Source: Mucilaginibacter segetis
GTDB taxonomy: Bacteria > Bacteroidota > Bacteroidia > Sphingobacteriales > Sphingobacteriaceae
Assembly (NCBI RefSeq): GCF_016522075.1
Contig: NZ_JAEHFW010000001.1
Span: 1-64,000, forward strand
DNA: 64,000 bases
Reading direction: 5' to 3'
Part shown: piece by piece, positions 18,310 through 26,691 of the stretch
Layout: every line of letters begins with the position of its first letter
How positions within the stretch are numbered: the stretch's first letter is position 1
Made by a program: the position numbers and the translations under genes
The notes under the pieces: generated by a model
Database searches by the model: none
Told to the model about the DNA's origin: nothing
Seen by the model: only the letters and a program-made list of their open reading frames with translations

Positions 18310-19377
18310 TTATTGATACTGTATATATATTGGCGCCGGTTTATATTTTAATACCTCCTGTGGGGTAAGCATATGGTGAGGCGCTTTTTTAAGGTCGTTT
18401 TTATAAAATAATTTAAAACCGGTAAACTGAACGGGCTGCGGATAAATAAAGTTACGGTAAGTGCCGAGCTTTAAATCCGGTTCTCCCCAACCGTCCATAT
18501 CCATTACTACCTGAACTTCGGGATGCAATTTTATATTTTGATAGTTAGTAACCATTTTATTGGTAAAACGGTGTACAATTAAAATTTTTGGAGGCAGATT
18601 ATATTTTTTTACCAGATTGGTTAAGTAATTCGAAGCATAATTAATGTCAGAAGCGTCATACGTGCCAATTTTTCGGCCGGGTTTAGTGCCATCCTTCATG
18701 GAAAATTCCGGATCCATACCAAAGTGCACCTGCGGCATTTTAAGATATTTTTCCAAAAGAGGCAGTTCTGTTTGTATAGTACTTAATGCTACCTGAACAT
18801 CTAAGAACACAATAGCGTGCGCTTTTTTCGCTAAAACTAACACACTGTCTATCTGCTTATCGGGCATGCGGTAACGATATTTACCGTCCTTACCTCCATC
18901 GCCCTGTGCTACCACGGCAATGTAATGCAAAGCGGGTTGTACGGGTGTTTTAGGGTCTGCTTTTTCCCAGTTTTTTACTTCACCTTTTAACTTTGCCAGC
19001 ATTTCGTTTGGCGGTAATTCGCCCAATATGCCCATTCTTTTTGAATACAGATTTCCGTAAAAGGCTACAATACGTTTAAAAGGCAATATGGCACCCGGCT
19101 TAGGATATGGAGCATTTTTTACCGGCCATCTGCCGCTGGTGTCACCGTTAGCCATGCGTTTCATTAAAGAATCATACAAGGCTTTGTCAATAGGCGGATA
19201 ATTTGATTTTACCACGCTCAGCGTATCTGCATCATTTTCGTTATCAGCAGTTTTTGCAGAAACAGAGTCAGTTTTTTTATCCGCTGCCTTGCTGTCAGTA
19301 TCTGAAGAGCAATTTGATAAGGAAAGAGTAATAAATGATAAGAATAGTACAGAAAAAACAGTGTTTTTTAATTTCAT
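18310..19377 (-). CDS. Lipoprotein of unknown function
   Basis: 355 residues with lipobox LSNCSS (Cys23), then a serine/aspartate/lysine-rich linker to about residue 60. The globular part has alternating strand and helix stretches such as RIVAFYGNLYSKRMG, HYIAVVAQGDGG, IVFLDVQVAL, VHFGMDPEFSM and QVVMDMDGWGEPD. These are compatible with a TIM-barrel glycosidase-like fold with acidic residues at strand ends, but I do not recognise the family. It has its own terminator. The enzyme-like fold is a guess. Confidence 0.6.
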   Translation of the reverse strand: MKLKNTVFSVLFLSFITLSLSNCSSDTDSKAADKKTDSVSAKTADNENDADTLSVVKSNYPPIDKALYDSLMKRMANGDTSGRWPVKNAPYPKPGAILPFKRIVAFYGNLYSKRMGILGELPPNEMLAKLKGEVKNWEKADPKTPVQPALHYIAVVAQGDGGKDGKYRYRMPDKQIDSVLVLAKKAHAIVFLDVQVALSTIQTELPLLEKYLKMPQVHFGMDPEFSMKDGTKPGRKIGTYDASDINYASNYLTNLVKKYNLPPKILIVHRFTNKMVTNYQNIKLHPEVQVVMDMDGWGEPDLKLGTYRNFIYPQPVQFTGFKLFYKNDLKKAPHHMLTPQEVLKYKPAPIYIQYQ

Positions 19378-19482
19378 AAATGTAGAGGTATTGTAGGATT
19401 TGCTGCTGAAATATTTTATCAGCGTATTAAATATTTAGTATTATGGTTAAATATAATGCTTGTAAAGATAGAAATGACAGAA

Positions 19483-20373
19483 TTATCTTTTTTTATTTTT
19501 ATAAAATTTACCAAAAACACCCAGTGGTAATTTAGAACCAGCCGTAGCCTGTAAATAAAGTTCTCCGATCTCCAGGTTTTGCACCGATGGATATGCGTTT
19601 TTAATAAGATTTTCGATGATAACGGAAGAAAATCCTAACGAGTAAGTGTTTAATATTAAGAAATGTTCCTCGGTGTCAAGCAATTGTATAACATCGCTCA
19701 TCATCTCGTTAATGTTATCTTCCAGCTTCCATTTTTCGCCGTTAGGGCCATTACCGTAAGCCGGAGGATCCAGTATAATACCGTTGTATTTTTTACCGCG
19801 TTTTACTTCGCGCTTAACAAATTTCAGCGCATCTTCAACCATCCAGCGTATATCCTTTAAGCCCGAAAGTTCCTGGTTTTCATTAGCCCAGGTAACCACT
19901 TGTTTAATAGAGTCAACATGAGTAATATCGGCACCCGCGGCCCGGGCAGCTAATGATGCGCCGCCGGTATATGCAAACAGGTTTAAAACCTTGGGCGATG
20001 GCGTACTAAAACCTTTAATATGGTTAGAAATATAATCCCAGTTAACTGCCTGTTCCGGGAAGATACCCAGGTGTTTAAATGAGGTCAGCGCCAATCTGAA
20101 TTTTATGCTGATATCATTATTGGTATACTCTACATGCCAGCGGTCAGGAGTTTTACTGTCCTTTTTTATCCAGTCGCCTGCTGTTGCCGACCGCCCCTTA
20201 AATTTAATGTGATGTAATTTTTGCCATTCAGCAGTACTTAAGTTTTTACTCCATACAGCCTGTGGCTCCGGTCGTATAAGTATAATATTACCAAAGCGTT
20301 CCAGCTTTTCAAAATCGCCGCAATCTATTAGTTCGTAATCTTTCCAGTAAGTTGGCGTAAGCAGTTGGATCAT
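19483..20373 (-). CDS. Class I SAM-dependent methyltransferase (RlmI/RlmK-like)
   Basis: 296 residues. The SAM-binding motif VLNLFAYTGGASLAARAAGA lies near residue 130, with an acidic motif (THVDSIKQVV) after it. The catalytic-type motif ILDPPAYGNGPNGEKW near residue 205 resembles 23S rRNA cytosine/guanine methyltransferases of the RlmI/RlmK group. No PUA domain is evident at the N-terminus, so it is a short variant and the RNA target is uncertain. Cytoplasmic, single gene. Confidence 0.8.
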   Translation of the reverse strand: MIQLLTPTYWKDYELIDCGDFEKLERFGNIILIRPEPQAVWSKNLSTAEWQKLHHIKFKGRSATAGDWIKKDSKTPDRWHVEYTNNDISIKFRLALTSFKHLGIFPEQAVNWDYISNHIKGFSTPSPKVLNLFAYTGGASLAARAAGADITHVDSIKQVVTWANENQELSGLKDIRWMVEDALKFVKREVKRGKKYNGIILDPPAYGNGPNGEKWKLEDNINEMMSDVIQLLDTEEHFLILNTYSLGFSSVIIENLIKNAYPSVQNLEIGELYLQATAGSKLPLGVFGKFYKNKKR

Positions 20374-20469
20374 GATTGTTGGTTAACGGCCGGCGATATA
20401 AATTTACAGTTTAGGGATGCAAATATAACAAACAACGTTAAACTACCCTTTGTATGATTGGCAGTTTAG

Positions 20470-21222
20470 CTATATTTTATCTTTTGCTGCCTGCATAAAT
20501 TTACTAGCAAATACAAACTCATTCAGTTCGGCATTATCGGTATGGGCAATTTCTTTATTAGAGCCTTCCCACCATTTTTTTCCCTGATGTAAAAAAATTA
20601 TATGATCGCCTATTCCCATAACCGAGTTCATATCATGAGTTACAATAACGGTAGTAATTTTATATTCTTCTGTCAGATCGCTAATTAACTCATCAATTAA
20701 AATAGAAGTTTTAGGATCGAGACCCGAGTTTGGTTCATCAACAAAGAGGTATTTTGGTTGCATTGATATAGCACGCGCAATACCCACCCTTTTTTTCATC
20801 CCCCCGGAAAGCTCAGCCGGATATAATTTATTTGAGCCTACCAGATTTACCCTTTCCAGACAAAAATTAGCACGTTCCAATTTTTCGGCTTTGGTCTTAT
20901 CTGTAAAAAGATTTAGCGGAAACATCAGATTTTCTTCTACTGTCATAGAATCGAAAAGAGCGGAGTTTTGAAAAAGCATTCCTATTTCTGTACGGATAGG
21001 AACCCTTTCGGTAAAATTCATTTCGGTAAAATTCTGTTCATCAAAAAAAACCTGGCCTTTAGTGGGTTCATGTAATCCCACAATGCATTTTAACAAAGTA
21101 GTTTTTCCGGAACCCGAACCACCTATGATGAGGTTATTTTTACCTGCTTTAAATTTAGCGCTTATACCTTTTAAAACTTCGTTTTCGCCAAAGGTTTTGT
21201 AAATATCTTTAACTTCTATCAT
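20470..21222 (-). CDS. Mla-type ABC transporter ATP-binding protein (copy 1)
   Basis: 250-residue ATPase of the phospholipid/MCE transporter type (MlaF-like). Walker A is GGSGSGKTT near residue 35, the signature LSGGMKKRVGIARA is near 140, and Walker B runs YLFVDEPNSGLDP. Its start overlaps the permease stop by four bases (ATGA type), showing translational coupling. Unlike the second locus (54582-57178), no MCE substrate-binding gene is adjacent, so it either shares a partner or has one elsewhere. Confidence 0.9.
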   Translation of the reverse strand: MIEVKDIYKTFGENEVLKGISAKFKAGKNNLIIGGSGSGKTTLLKCIVGLHEPTKGQVFFDEQNFTEMNFTERVPIRTEIGMLFQNSALFDSMTVEENLMFPLNLFTDKTKAEKLERANFCLERVNLVGSNKLYPAELSGGMKKRVGIARAISMQPKYLFVDEPNSGLDPKTSILIDELISDLTEEYKITTVIVTHDMNSVMGIGDHIIFLHQGKKWWEGSNKEIAHTDNAELNEFVFASKFMQAAKDKI

Positions 21223-21950
21223 AGCAGCATACGTGAAATTATCAGGTCCATAAATAATATCATTACGCAGCTGTAAACCACGCCTCTTGTGGCAGATTGA
21301 CCAACTTCAAGTGAGCCACCTTCGGTATAAAATCCCTGATAAGCACATATCGAAGTAATAACAAAACCATAAACTATTGCTTTAATACCGCAAACCGTTA
21401 CAATAACCGGGTTAAAACCATCGCTAAGGCCGGTAAGGTAATCCGCTGTTGATACATCACTTGATGCGAATACCGCGATATAACCTCCTGTTAACCCTAA
21501 CACCACGGATACAATGACCAGTAAAGGCACCATAGTTACTCCGGCAATAATTTTGGGAGATATCAAGTATCCCGGAGCGTTCACACCCATAATTTCTAAT
21601 GCGTCAATTTGTTCAGTTACGCGCATAGTGCCTATTTCTGAAGCTATACTTGACCCAACCCGGCCGGCCAATACCAGGGCTGATATAGTGGGACTAAACT
21701 CAAGAATAGTTGAATCGCGGGTAATACCACCTACTACCGTTTTAGGGATAAAATCGCTTACCAACTGAAAAGCTGTTTGAATAGTGGCTACTGCCCCTAT
21801 AAAAACCGATATGATGCTGATAATGCCCAGGGAGCCGATACCAATGGAAACCATCTCGCGCATTACCTCGCTCCAGTAAACACTGAATTTTTCGGGTTTC
21901 TTGAAACTTAAACGTAATAAAAGTATATATTTCCCTAAACTGTAAAACAT
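21219..21950 (-). CDS. MlaE-type ABC transporter permease (copy 1)
   Basis: 243-residue inner-membrane permease with about five to six transmembrane segments. It has the MlaE landmarks GGITRDSTILEFSPTISALVLAGRVGSSIASEIGTMRVTEQIDALEIMGVNAP (described here by its centre, residues 70-125), where the RVGSS and EQIDAL boxes match the family. It forms the membrane channel of a lipid transporter with the ATPase encoded just downstream. Confidence 0.9.
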   Translation of the reverse strand: MFYSLGKYILLLRLSFKKPEKFSVYWSEVMREMVSIGIGSLGIISIISVFIGAVATIQTAFQLVSDFIPKTVVGGITRDSTILEFSPTISALVLAGRVGSSIASEIGTMRVTEQIDALEIMGVNAPGYLISPKIIAGVTMVPLLVIVSVVLGLTGGYIAVFASSDVSTADYLTGLSDGFNPVIVTVCGIKAIVYGFVITSICAYQGFYTEGGSLEVGQSATRGVVYSCVMILFMDLIISRMLL

Positions 21951-22140
21951 CTTTTAATTTAAAATTGGTTAAAAATACGTTTTTTAATGATAAGCTATGC
22001 CTGCCTCTTATAATTGAATTAATTTAGTATCGCAATTAATTAAGTGATACCCGATAACTTGAAAATAATATAACATATCTTGTTTATAAAGATCAGCCAA
22101 ACTATTAACAGACAGATCATATTTTTTAATAAATAACATC

Positions 22141-22845
22141 ATGAAAAACGCCATTATAACCGGAGCAACAAAAGGCATGGGCCGTGCTGTTGCAATTGCT
22201 TTTGCTAAACAAGGAATAAACCTTGCAATTTGTTCGCGCAACGAGCAAGATTTATTCAATTTTAAAAGGGAGATCCAAAAAATGGCTCCTGAGATTATGG
22301 TAATTACCCTGGTTGCCGACTGCAGTAAGCGCGATGAGGTAATAAAATTCGCTTCATTCACCGAGAAAAACATGGGTTTCGTCGACATTATTGTAAATAA
22401 TGTAGGGATGTTTAAGCCCGCTTTTATACTGGAAGATAGTGACGATTCCTTTCAAAAACAGATGGATACTAACCTGATGCCGGCCTATGAACTATACCGT
22501 TTTTTCGGTAAACGCATGGTATCTGTCGGTAAAGGGCATATCTTTAATATATGCTCAGTTGCTGCCCTTGATCCTATAGCCGAGGCGGGGGTGTACAGTG
22601 TAACAAAATATGCCCTGTTAGGTCTTAATAAGGTAATGAAACTCGAGATGCAGGGACGTGGCGTAAAGGTTACGGCAATAATCCCGGGGTCAACATTAAC
22701 AGATTCATGGCGAGACGTTGAGGTAGATAAAAACAAGATGGTTTTGCCAGAAGATATAGCATCAGCCATAGTAAATATTTATAATATGAGCGAAGGTGCA
22801 AATGTTGATCAAATGATTATTAAACCAGTTTCGGGCCAGTTATAA
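22141..22845 (+). CDS. Short-chain dehydrogenase/reductase
   Basis: 234 residues. TGATKGMGRA at the N-terminus is the TGxxxGxG cofactor loop, NNVGMF matches the NNAG motif, and the active-site pair is in YSVTKYALLGL. The end of the protein is normal for classical SDRs. Likely reduces a carbonyl or 3-oxoacyl substrate with NADPH (an arginine, CSRN, follows the second strand), but the substrate is unknown. It is followed by the PspC gene after 25 bases. Confidence 0.88.
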   Translation: MKNAIITGATKGMGRAVAIAFAKQGINLAICSRNEQDLFNFKREIQKMAPEIMVITLVADCSKRDEVIKFASFTEKNMGFVDIIVNNVGMFKPAFILEDSDDSFQKQMDTNLMPAYELYRFFGKRMVSVGKGHIFNICSVAALDPIAEAGVYSVTKYALLGLNKVMKLEMQGRGVKVTAIIPGSTLTDSWRDVEVDKNKMVLPEDIASAIVNIYNMSEGANVDQMIIKPVSGQL

Positions 22846-22870
22846 TTAACTAAACACTAAAAACATTAAC

Positions 22871-23473
22871 ATGGAAAAGAAACTTTATAGAGACGAACAT
22901 CGAAAAGCAATAGGTGGTGTTTGTGCAGGCCTGGCCGACTACTTTAGTGTAGATGTTGCCATAGTAAGGGCTTTATTTTTAATATTACTATTAGTAAAAG
23001 GTGTTGGTGTACTGCCATATATTGTATTATGGATAGTATTACCGAAACGCGATTACCGGTTTGATCCGCCTAAATATAGCCCCGGGGTTGACTACACCGT
23101 GCCACCCCAACAACCGGGTCAACCCTTTCAGCAACCTTTTCCACATACCCCTCCAATGCCTGCTAAAAAGCCATCTAACGTGGGGTTAATATTCGGCGTA
23201 GTATTAATTGTTTTGGGAGCTTCATTTCTATTGGACGAACTGGATATTATACCTGATTGGGATTACGGAAAATTATGGCCGCTTGCTTTAGTAGCTTTAG
23301 GCGGCGTACTTATATTTTCGGGACAAAAAAAACAACCCTGGGAAAAAGATGGATGGAACAGTACAGGCTATAGCAGCCCGGTAAATGATAAAGCTTCTGA
23401 TGAAAAAACCTCAATGGACATTGCGGAAGGAAAAGAAGAAGACGAGAATAACGATAATCCTACAACTATATAA
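22871..23473 (+). CDS. PspC-domain membrane protein
   Basis: 200 residues. The N-terminal PspC domain (about 1-60) has KLYRDEHRKAIGGVCAGLADYF followed by a transmembrane helix (VRALFLILLLVKG to VLWIVLPKR). A proline/glutamine-rich linker follows (about 70-100), then two further hydrophobic stretches with the phrase LIFGVVLIVLGASFLLDEL, as in the LiaF/DUF5668 transmembrane unit. The C-terminus is acidic. PspC proteins take part in envelope-stress responses. The next gene starts three bases after the stop. Confidence 0.85.
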   Translation: MEKKLYRDEHRKAIGGVCAGLADYFSVDVAIVRALFLILLLVKGVGVLPYIVLWIVLPKRDYRFDPPKYSPGVDYTVPPQQPGQPFQQPFPHTPPMPAKKPSNVGLIFGVVLIVLGASFLLDELDIIPDWDYGKLWPLALVALGGVLIFSGQKKQPWEKDGWNSTGYSSPVNDKASDEKTSMDIAEGKEEDENNDNPTTI

Positions 23474-23475
23474 TT

Positions 23476-24447
23476 ATGAAAACCAATAAAATAATGCCGG
23501 GTGTTGTACTGGTATGTATAGGTGCCCTGTTTTTGTTAGATAATTTTGATGTGATCAATTTCCATTGGGGTAACCTTATTTATCTGTGGCCTGTATTTCT
23601 GATAATGGGAGGCGTAAACCTGCTATTGGCAAATAATAATACTGCGTGGGCTACCATAATAAAAGTAACAGTGGTGATAGGTGGATTCTGTATATTGTTT
23701 TTTGCCCCTAACCATCACTTTTTTTGGAATAATGGGCATGGCAACTGGAATTTTAGTAACAGAGACTATGATGATGACGACGATGATAGCGATAGCCTTG
23801 GTATAGTTAAAGTAGAAGGGTCAAGCAAATATAGTGAGCCGTTTACCCCCGGTACAACATTTGCCCGTTTAAATATTAACGGGGGAGCTTCAACCTTTAA
23901 ACTAACAGATACCACTAACCAACTATTTGAAGCCAATACCAAAGAATTCATCAATCGGTATGAGTTTGTTAAAACTATGGATGGCACTACTCCGGTGATA
24001 GATTTCAGGATGAGAAATAAAAAGAACGGGCATTTTGAATGGGATAGTGATAAAACAAATACTGCATATCTTAAACTTAATGCTATTCCGGAATGGGAGA
24101 TCAATCTTAAGACCGGTGCCAGCGAAACTGATTTTGATCTTAGTCCGTTTAAGATACGCACCTTGAATATTAACGGCGGTGCGGCATCTTATGATGTTAA
24201 AATGGGACAGCCGTTGGCCACAACTAATATTGAAGTATCAACAGGCGTATCAGAAGTTACTATCCGTATACCTCAAAATGCAGCCTGCCAGATCACTACA
24301 CAATCCGGCTTATCATCACACGATTTCGATAACTTTGATAAAAAAGGGGACAACACTTACGAAACCCCGAATTTTGACGCAGCCGCTCAGAAATTTTATA
24401 TACACTTAAAAGGTGGTGTATCTGATTTTAACGTAACACGATACTAA
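23476..24447 (+). CDS. LiaF-type membrane protein with toastrack-like C-terminal domain
   Basis: 323 residues. About four hydrophobic segments at the N-terminus (residues 5-85) begin MPGVVLVCIGALFLLDNF, matching the DUF5668/LiaF transmembrane unit also seen in the preceding protein. An Asp-rich linker (near 97-108) leads to a beta-rich repeat domain (about 120-323) with phrases like ARLNINGGAST and RTLNINGGAAS, as in bacterial toastrack or adhesin-like domains. Probably an envelope-stress sensor partner of the PspC protein (inference from order and family). Confidence 0.75.
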   Translation: MKTNKIMPGVVLVCIGALFLLDNFDVINFHWGNLIYLWPVFLIMGGVNLLLANNNTAWATIIKVTVVIGGFCILFFAPNHHFFWNNGHGNWNFSNRDYDDDDDDSDSLGIVKVEGSSKYSEPFTPGTTFARLNINGGASTFKLTDTTNQLFEANTKEFINRYEFVKTMDGTTPVIDFRMRNKKNGHFEWDSDKTNTAYLKLNAIPEWEINLKTGASETDFDLSPFKIRTLNINGGAASYDVKMGQPLATTNIEVSTGVSEVTIRIPQNAACQITTQSGLSSHDFDNFDKKGDNTYETPNFDAAAQKFYIHLKGGVSDFNVTRY

Positions 24448-24464
24448 GTTCAAACGCCGGGAAC

Positions 24465-24493
24465 TTGTATAATTATAAGATTAACTAACTTTG
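24465..24493 (+). promoter_or_regulatory. Promoter candidate TTG-N18-TAACTTTG
   Basis: TTG at 24465-24467 and an exact TAnnTTTG box at 24486-24493 are 18 bases apart. The box ends four bases before the ATG of the GYF-RDD gene, so the transcript would begin at or next to the start codon. That gene has no other usable start for 50 residues. Confidence 0.45.
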
Positions 24494-24497
24494 ATAT

Positions 24498-25139
24498 ATG
24501 CAAGCTCCCGGTTTTGATTCAGAACAATCTGGTATCCCCCAATATATACTTGTAGTAAACGGAAAGCCCGAAGGGCCCTTTACTATCGAGGAATTGAAAA
24601 CCAGGGGTATTAAACCCGGCGACTTTATAAAAACTCCTGCTATGGATGATTATAAAGAAGCACATGAAGTTGCCGAACTGAGGCAACTTTTTGGTTTTAG
24701 CAGGCAACCGGTACCTATTCAGTATTTTGGCAGTTTTGACCAGCGCTTGCTGGCTTCGGCACTCGATTGGTTTATCGTATCAGGTGGATTCATACTCGTA
24801 GCATTTATTGCTATTCTATTTATCCAAGACAAATTTATTCGTCTTATTATCTCATTTAGCTTGCTTATAATTATCCCGCTAACAAAGCTGGTATACCATA
24901 TAGTAATGGAAAGTTCGGTAAAGCAGGCCACCATTGGCAAGCTAATTTTAAAGATAAGGGTTTGTGATATATATGGTGAGCGGATTACTGTAGGGAGGGC
25001 GATGGGCAGAAATGTTGCAAAAATTTTAACAGTATTAACTTTATTTGTAGGGTATATCCTTGCTTTTTTTAATAAAAAGCAACAATGCCTGCATGATATG
25101 ATAGCCGAAACTCTGGTGATTAAAGACCGGCTGGAATAA
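24498..25139 (+). CDS. GYF_2 and RDD domain membrane protein (copy 1)
   Basis: 213 residues. An N-terminal GYF_2-like domain (about 14-65) contains YILVVNGKPEGPFTIEELK. The RDD domain (about 78-210) starts FGSFDQRLLASALDWF, with conserved Arg and two Asp, followed by two or three transmembrane helices and the family end CLHDMIAETLVI. RDD proteins are membrane proteins of mostly unknown function, some implicated in ion transport. It faces a paralogue of the same architecture at 25147-25776. Confidence 0.85.
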   Translation: MQAPGFDSEQSGIPQYILVVNGKPEGPFTIEELKTRGIKPGDFIKTPAMDDYKEAHEVAELRQLFGFSRQPVPIQYFGSFDQRLLASALDWFIVSGGFILVAFIAILFIQDKFIRLIISFSLLIIIPLTKLVYHIVMESSVKQATIGKLILKIRVCDIYGERITVGRAMGRNVAKILTVLTLFVGYILAFFNKKQQCLHDMIAETLVIKDRLE

Positions 25140-25146
25140 AAAACAA

Positions 25147-25776
25147 TTACCTGTTGCGGATAATCACATAGGTTTTGGCAAAATAATCATGCCATGCCTG
25201 CCGGTGGTCGTCCCAAAGAATGTTTAAATATCCTACACAAAATACCAGACTTGACAATATTTTCCCAACGTTGCGTAAAAATGCGCGTGGCAGGCTTAAT
25301 CTTTTACCGTCTGCATCAACAACGGCCAGTTTGCAAATTCTTTTACCAATACTGCCCCGCATAGGTGTAGCCTCTAATAGAGCATTGTAAATAATTGAGG
25401 TAAGAAAAAGTATGAAGTTTAATTTTAAGCGGGTAATAAGCGCATCATAAGAGGTATCATTTGCCTGCTGGTTTTTATAGATCTCCATAAAAAGATCCGA
25501 CGCAAAAAACATGATAGCAACGGTAAGGATAACGCTGTCAATAGCATATGCCAGCAATCGCCACCAAAAACCCGCCAGGTTATCTTCCGTAGGGAAATAA
25601 AAGCCTTTTCCTTCAAAATAGTAATTAAACTCAGGGAGTTCCGAGGCGTTTTGCCATTTTTGATTACTTTCCCGCTGCAATTGGGTATCCAGATCTATAT
25701 CCATCTGCATCATTTCCGTAAAAGTAAAGGGGCCGGTTCTTTCACTGTTGCGCAGTATGTAGTAATTCTTTATCAT
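25147..25776 (-). CDS. GYF_2 and RDD domain membrane protein (copy 2)
   Basis: 209 residues with the same domain order as its neighbour: a GYF_2-like domain (YYILRNSERTGPFTFTEMM) and an RDD domain (GFWWRLLAYAIDSVILTVA, then GSIGKRICKLAVVD and AWHDYFAKTYVI). The two genes are tail to tail with seven bases between stops. They are too diverged for a recent duplication. Function unknown; the location next to the PspC and MoxR clusters suggests an envelope role. Confidence 0.85.
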   Translation of the reverse strand: MIKNYYILRNSERTGPFTFTEMMQMDIDLDTQLQRESNQKWQNASELPEFNYYFEGKGFYFPTEDNLAGFWWRLLAYAIDSVILTVAIMFFASDLFMEIYKNQQANDTSYDALITRLKLNFILFLTSIIYNALLEATPMRGSIGKRICKLAVVDADGKRLSLPRAFLRNVGKILSSLVFCVGYLNILWDDHRQAWHDYFAKTYVIIRNR

Positions 25777-25818
25777 TTAGTAGTTTTTTCAACGGTAAAA
25801 GCCTGACCTGATCGTGCT

Positions 25819-26445
25819 TTACGAGTTCATGGCGTATACAATAATATTTACGCCAAATTTAGTATTGTCTTCGGCTAAAAAGCGTTTATTTCTGAAATCA
25901 TAGTCCCACTCGCATCCGTAATCTTTACTGCTGTATAATACGCCTATGCGTCCGTTAATTTCAATAGCCTTAAGATAATCATGTATCAGATCATCGCCCC
26001 AACCGTTCAACTCAAAAGAGGTAGTCGGCGGGCCTTTGTCAAAACTAAAAAAGGAATGGTATATTTTATGATTGTTAGGTATTTTTTTTAAAGCATGAGG
26101 GCCGAATATATCGGTCATTTGCGCCTCGAACGATTTAGCAAAAAGGCCGTCAATATCATGATTGCAATCATCTGCAAATACAAATCCGCCGTTTTGCACA
26201 TACTTTTTAAAGTTGGCTTTTTCTTTAGTGTCAAACTGTACAAGTTTATGGCCGCTCAGGTAACAAAAGGGAGCGGTAAAAATATCATCACTGCTTAAGG
26301 GTATAACCTTTTCATGCGGATCAATCGGAATGGTAGTATATTCCAGCAGCGAATTAAGTAAATTAGAAGGCATACGCTGATCGGTGTCCCAATCGCCGGA
26401 GTGGTAACTTAGCCGTGTAAAAGTAAATTTAGAACCGAGTGCCAT
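25819..26445 (-). CDS. DUF4159 domain protein
   Basis: 208 residues without signal peptide or membrane segment. FTFTRLSYHSGDWDTDQRMP near the start, FVFADDCNHDID in the middle and GRIGVLYSSKDYGCEWDY near the end are the characteristic DUF4159 stretches, a fold related to class I glutamine amidotransferases without the catalytic set. DUF4159 genes commonly occur with MoxR/DUF58/BatA genes; here it is divergent from that operon with 246 bases between. No enzymatic function is known. Confidence 0.85.
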   Translation of the reverse strand: MALGSKFTFTRLSYHSGDWDTDQRMPSNLLNSLLEYTTIPIDPHEKVIPLSSDDIFTAPFCYLSGHKLVQFDTKEKANFKKYVQNGGFVFADDCNHDIDGLFAKSFEAQMTDIFGPHALKKIPNNHKIYHSFFSFDKGPPTTSFELNGWGDDLIHDYLKAIEINGRIGVLYSSKDYGCEWDYDFRNKRFLAEDNTKFGVNIIVYAMNS

Positions 26446-26691
26446 TTATTTACAAAACTCTAAAATTAAGATAAAATTTTCGGCAGCATTAATTAATAAC
26501 CTGGACAGGTTGTAAAGTTTTAGATACTTTATTCAAATTTTGTTAAAAAAGCAGGATAATTAGTTAAAAGGATAATATCTTGTGTTGCTTTACTGGCTTT
26601 GTCCGGTTTTTAAGGTGAAATGGTTTTAAATCATTTATAACGCCATCGCTAAACGGATAATTAATTGTGAAAAGGATTAAACTATAAAATA

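Noticed and set aside
24447..24467. Hairpin AAGTTC/GAACTT after the toastrack gene as a terminator
   Set aside because: The stem is only six pairs and no T-run follows.
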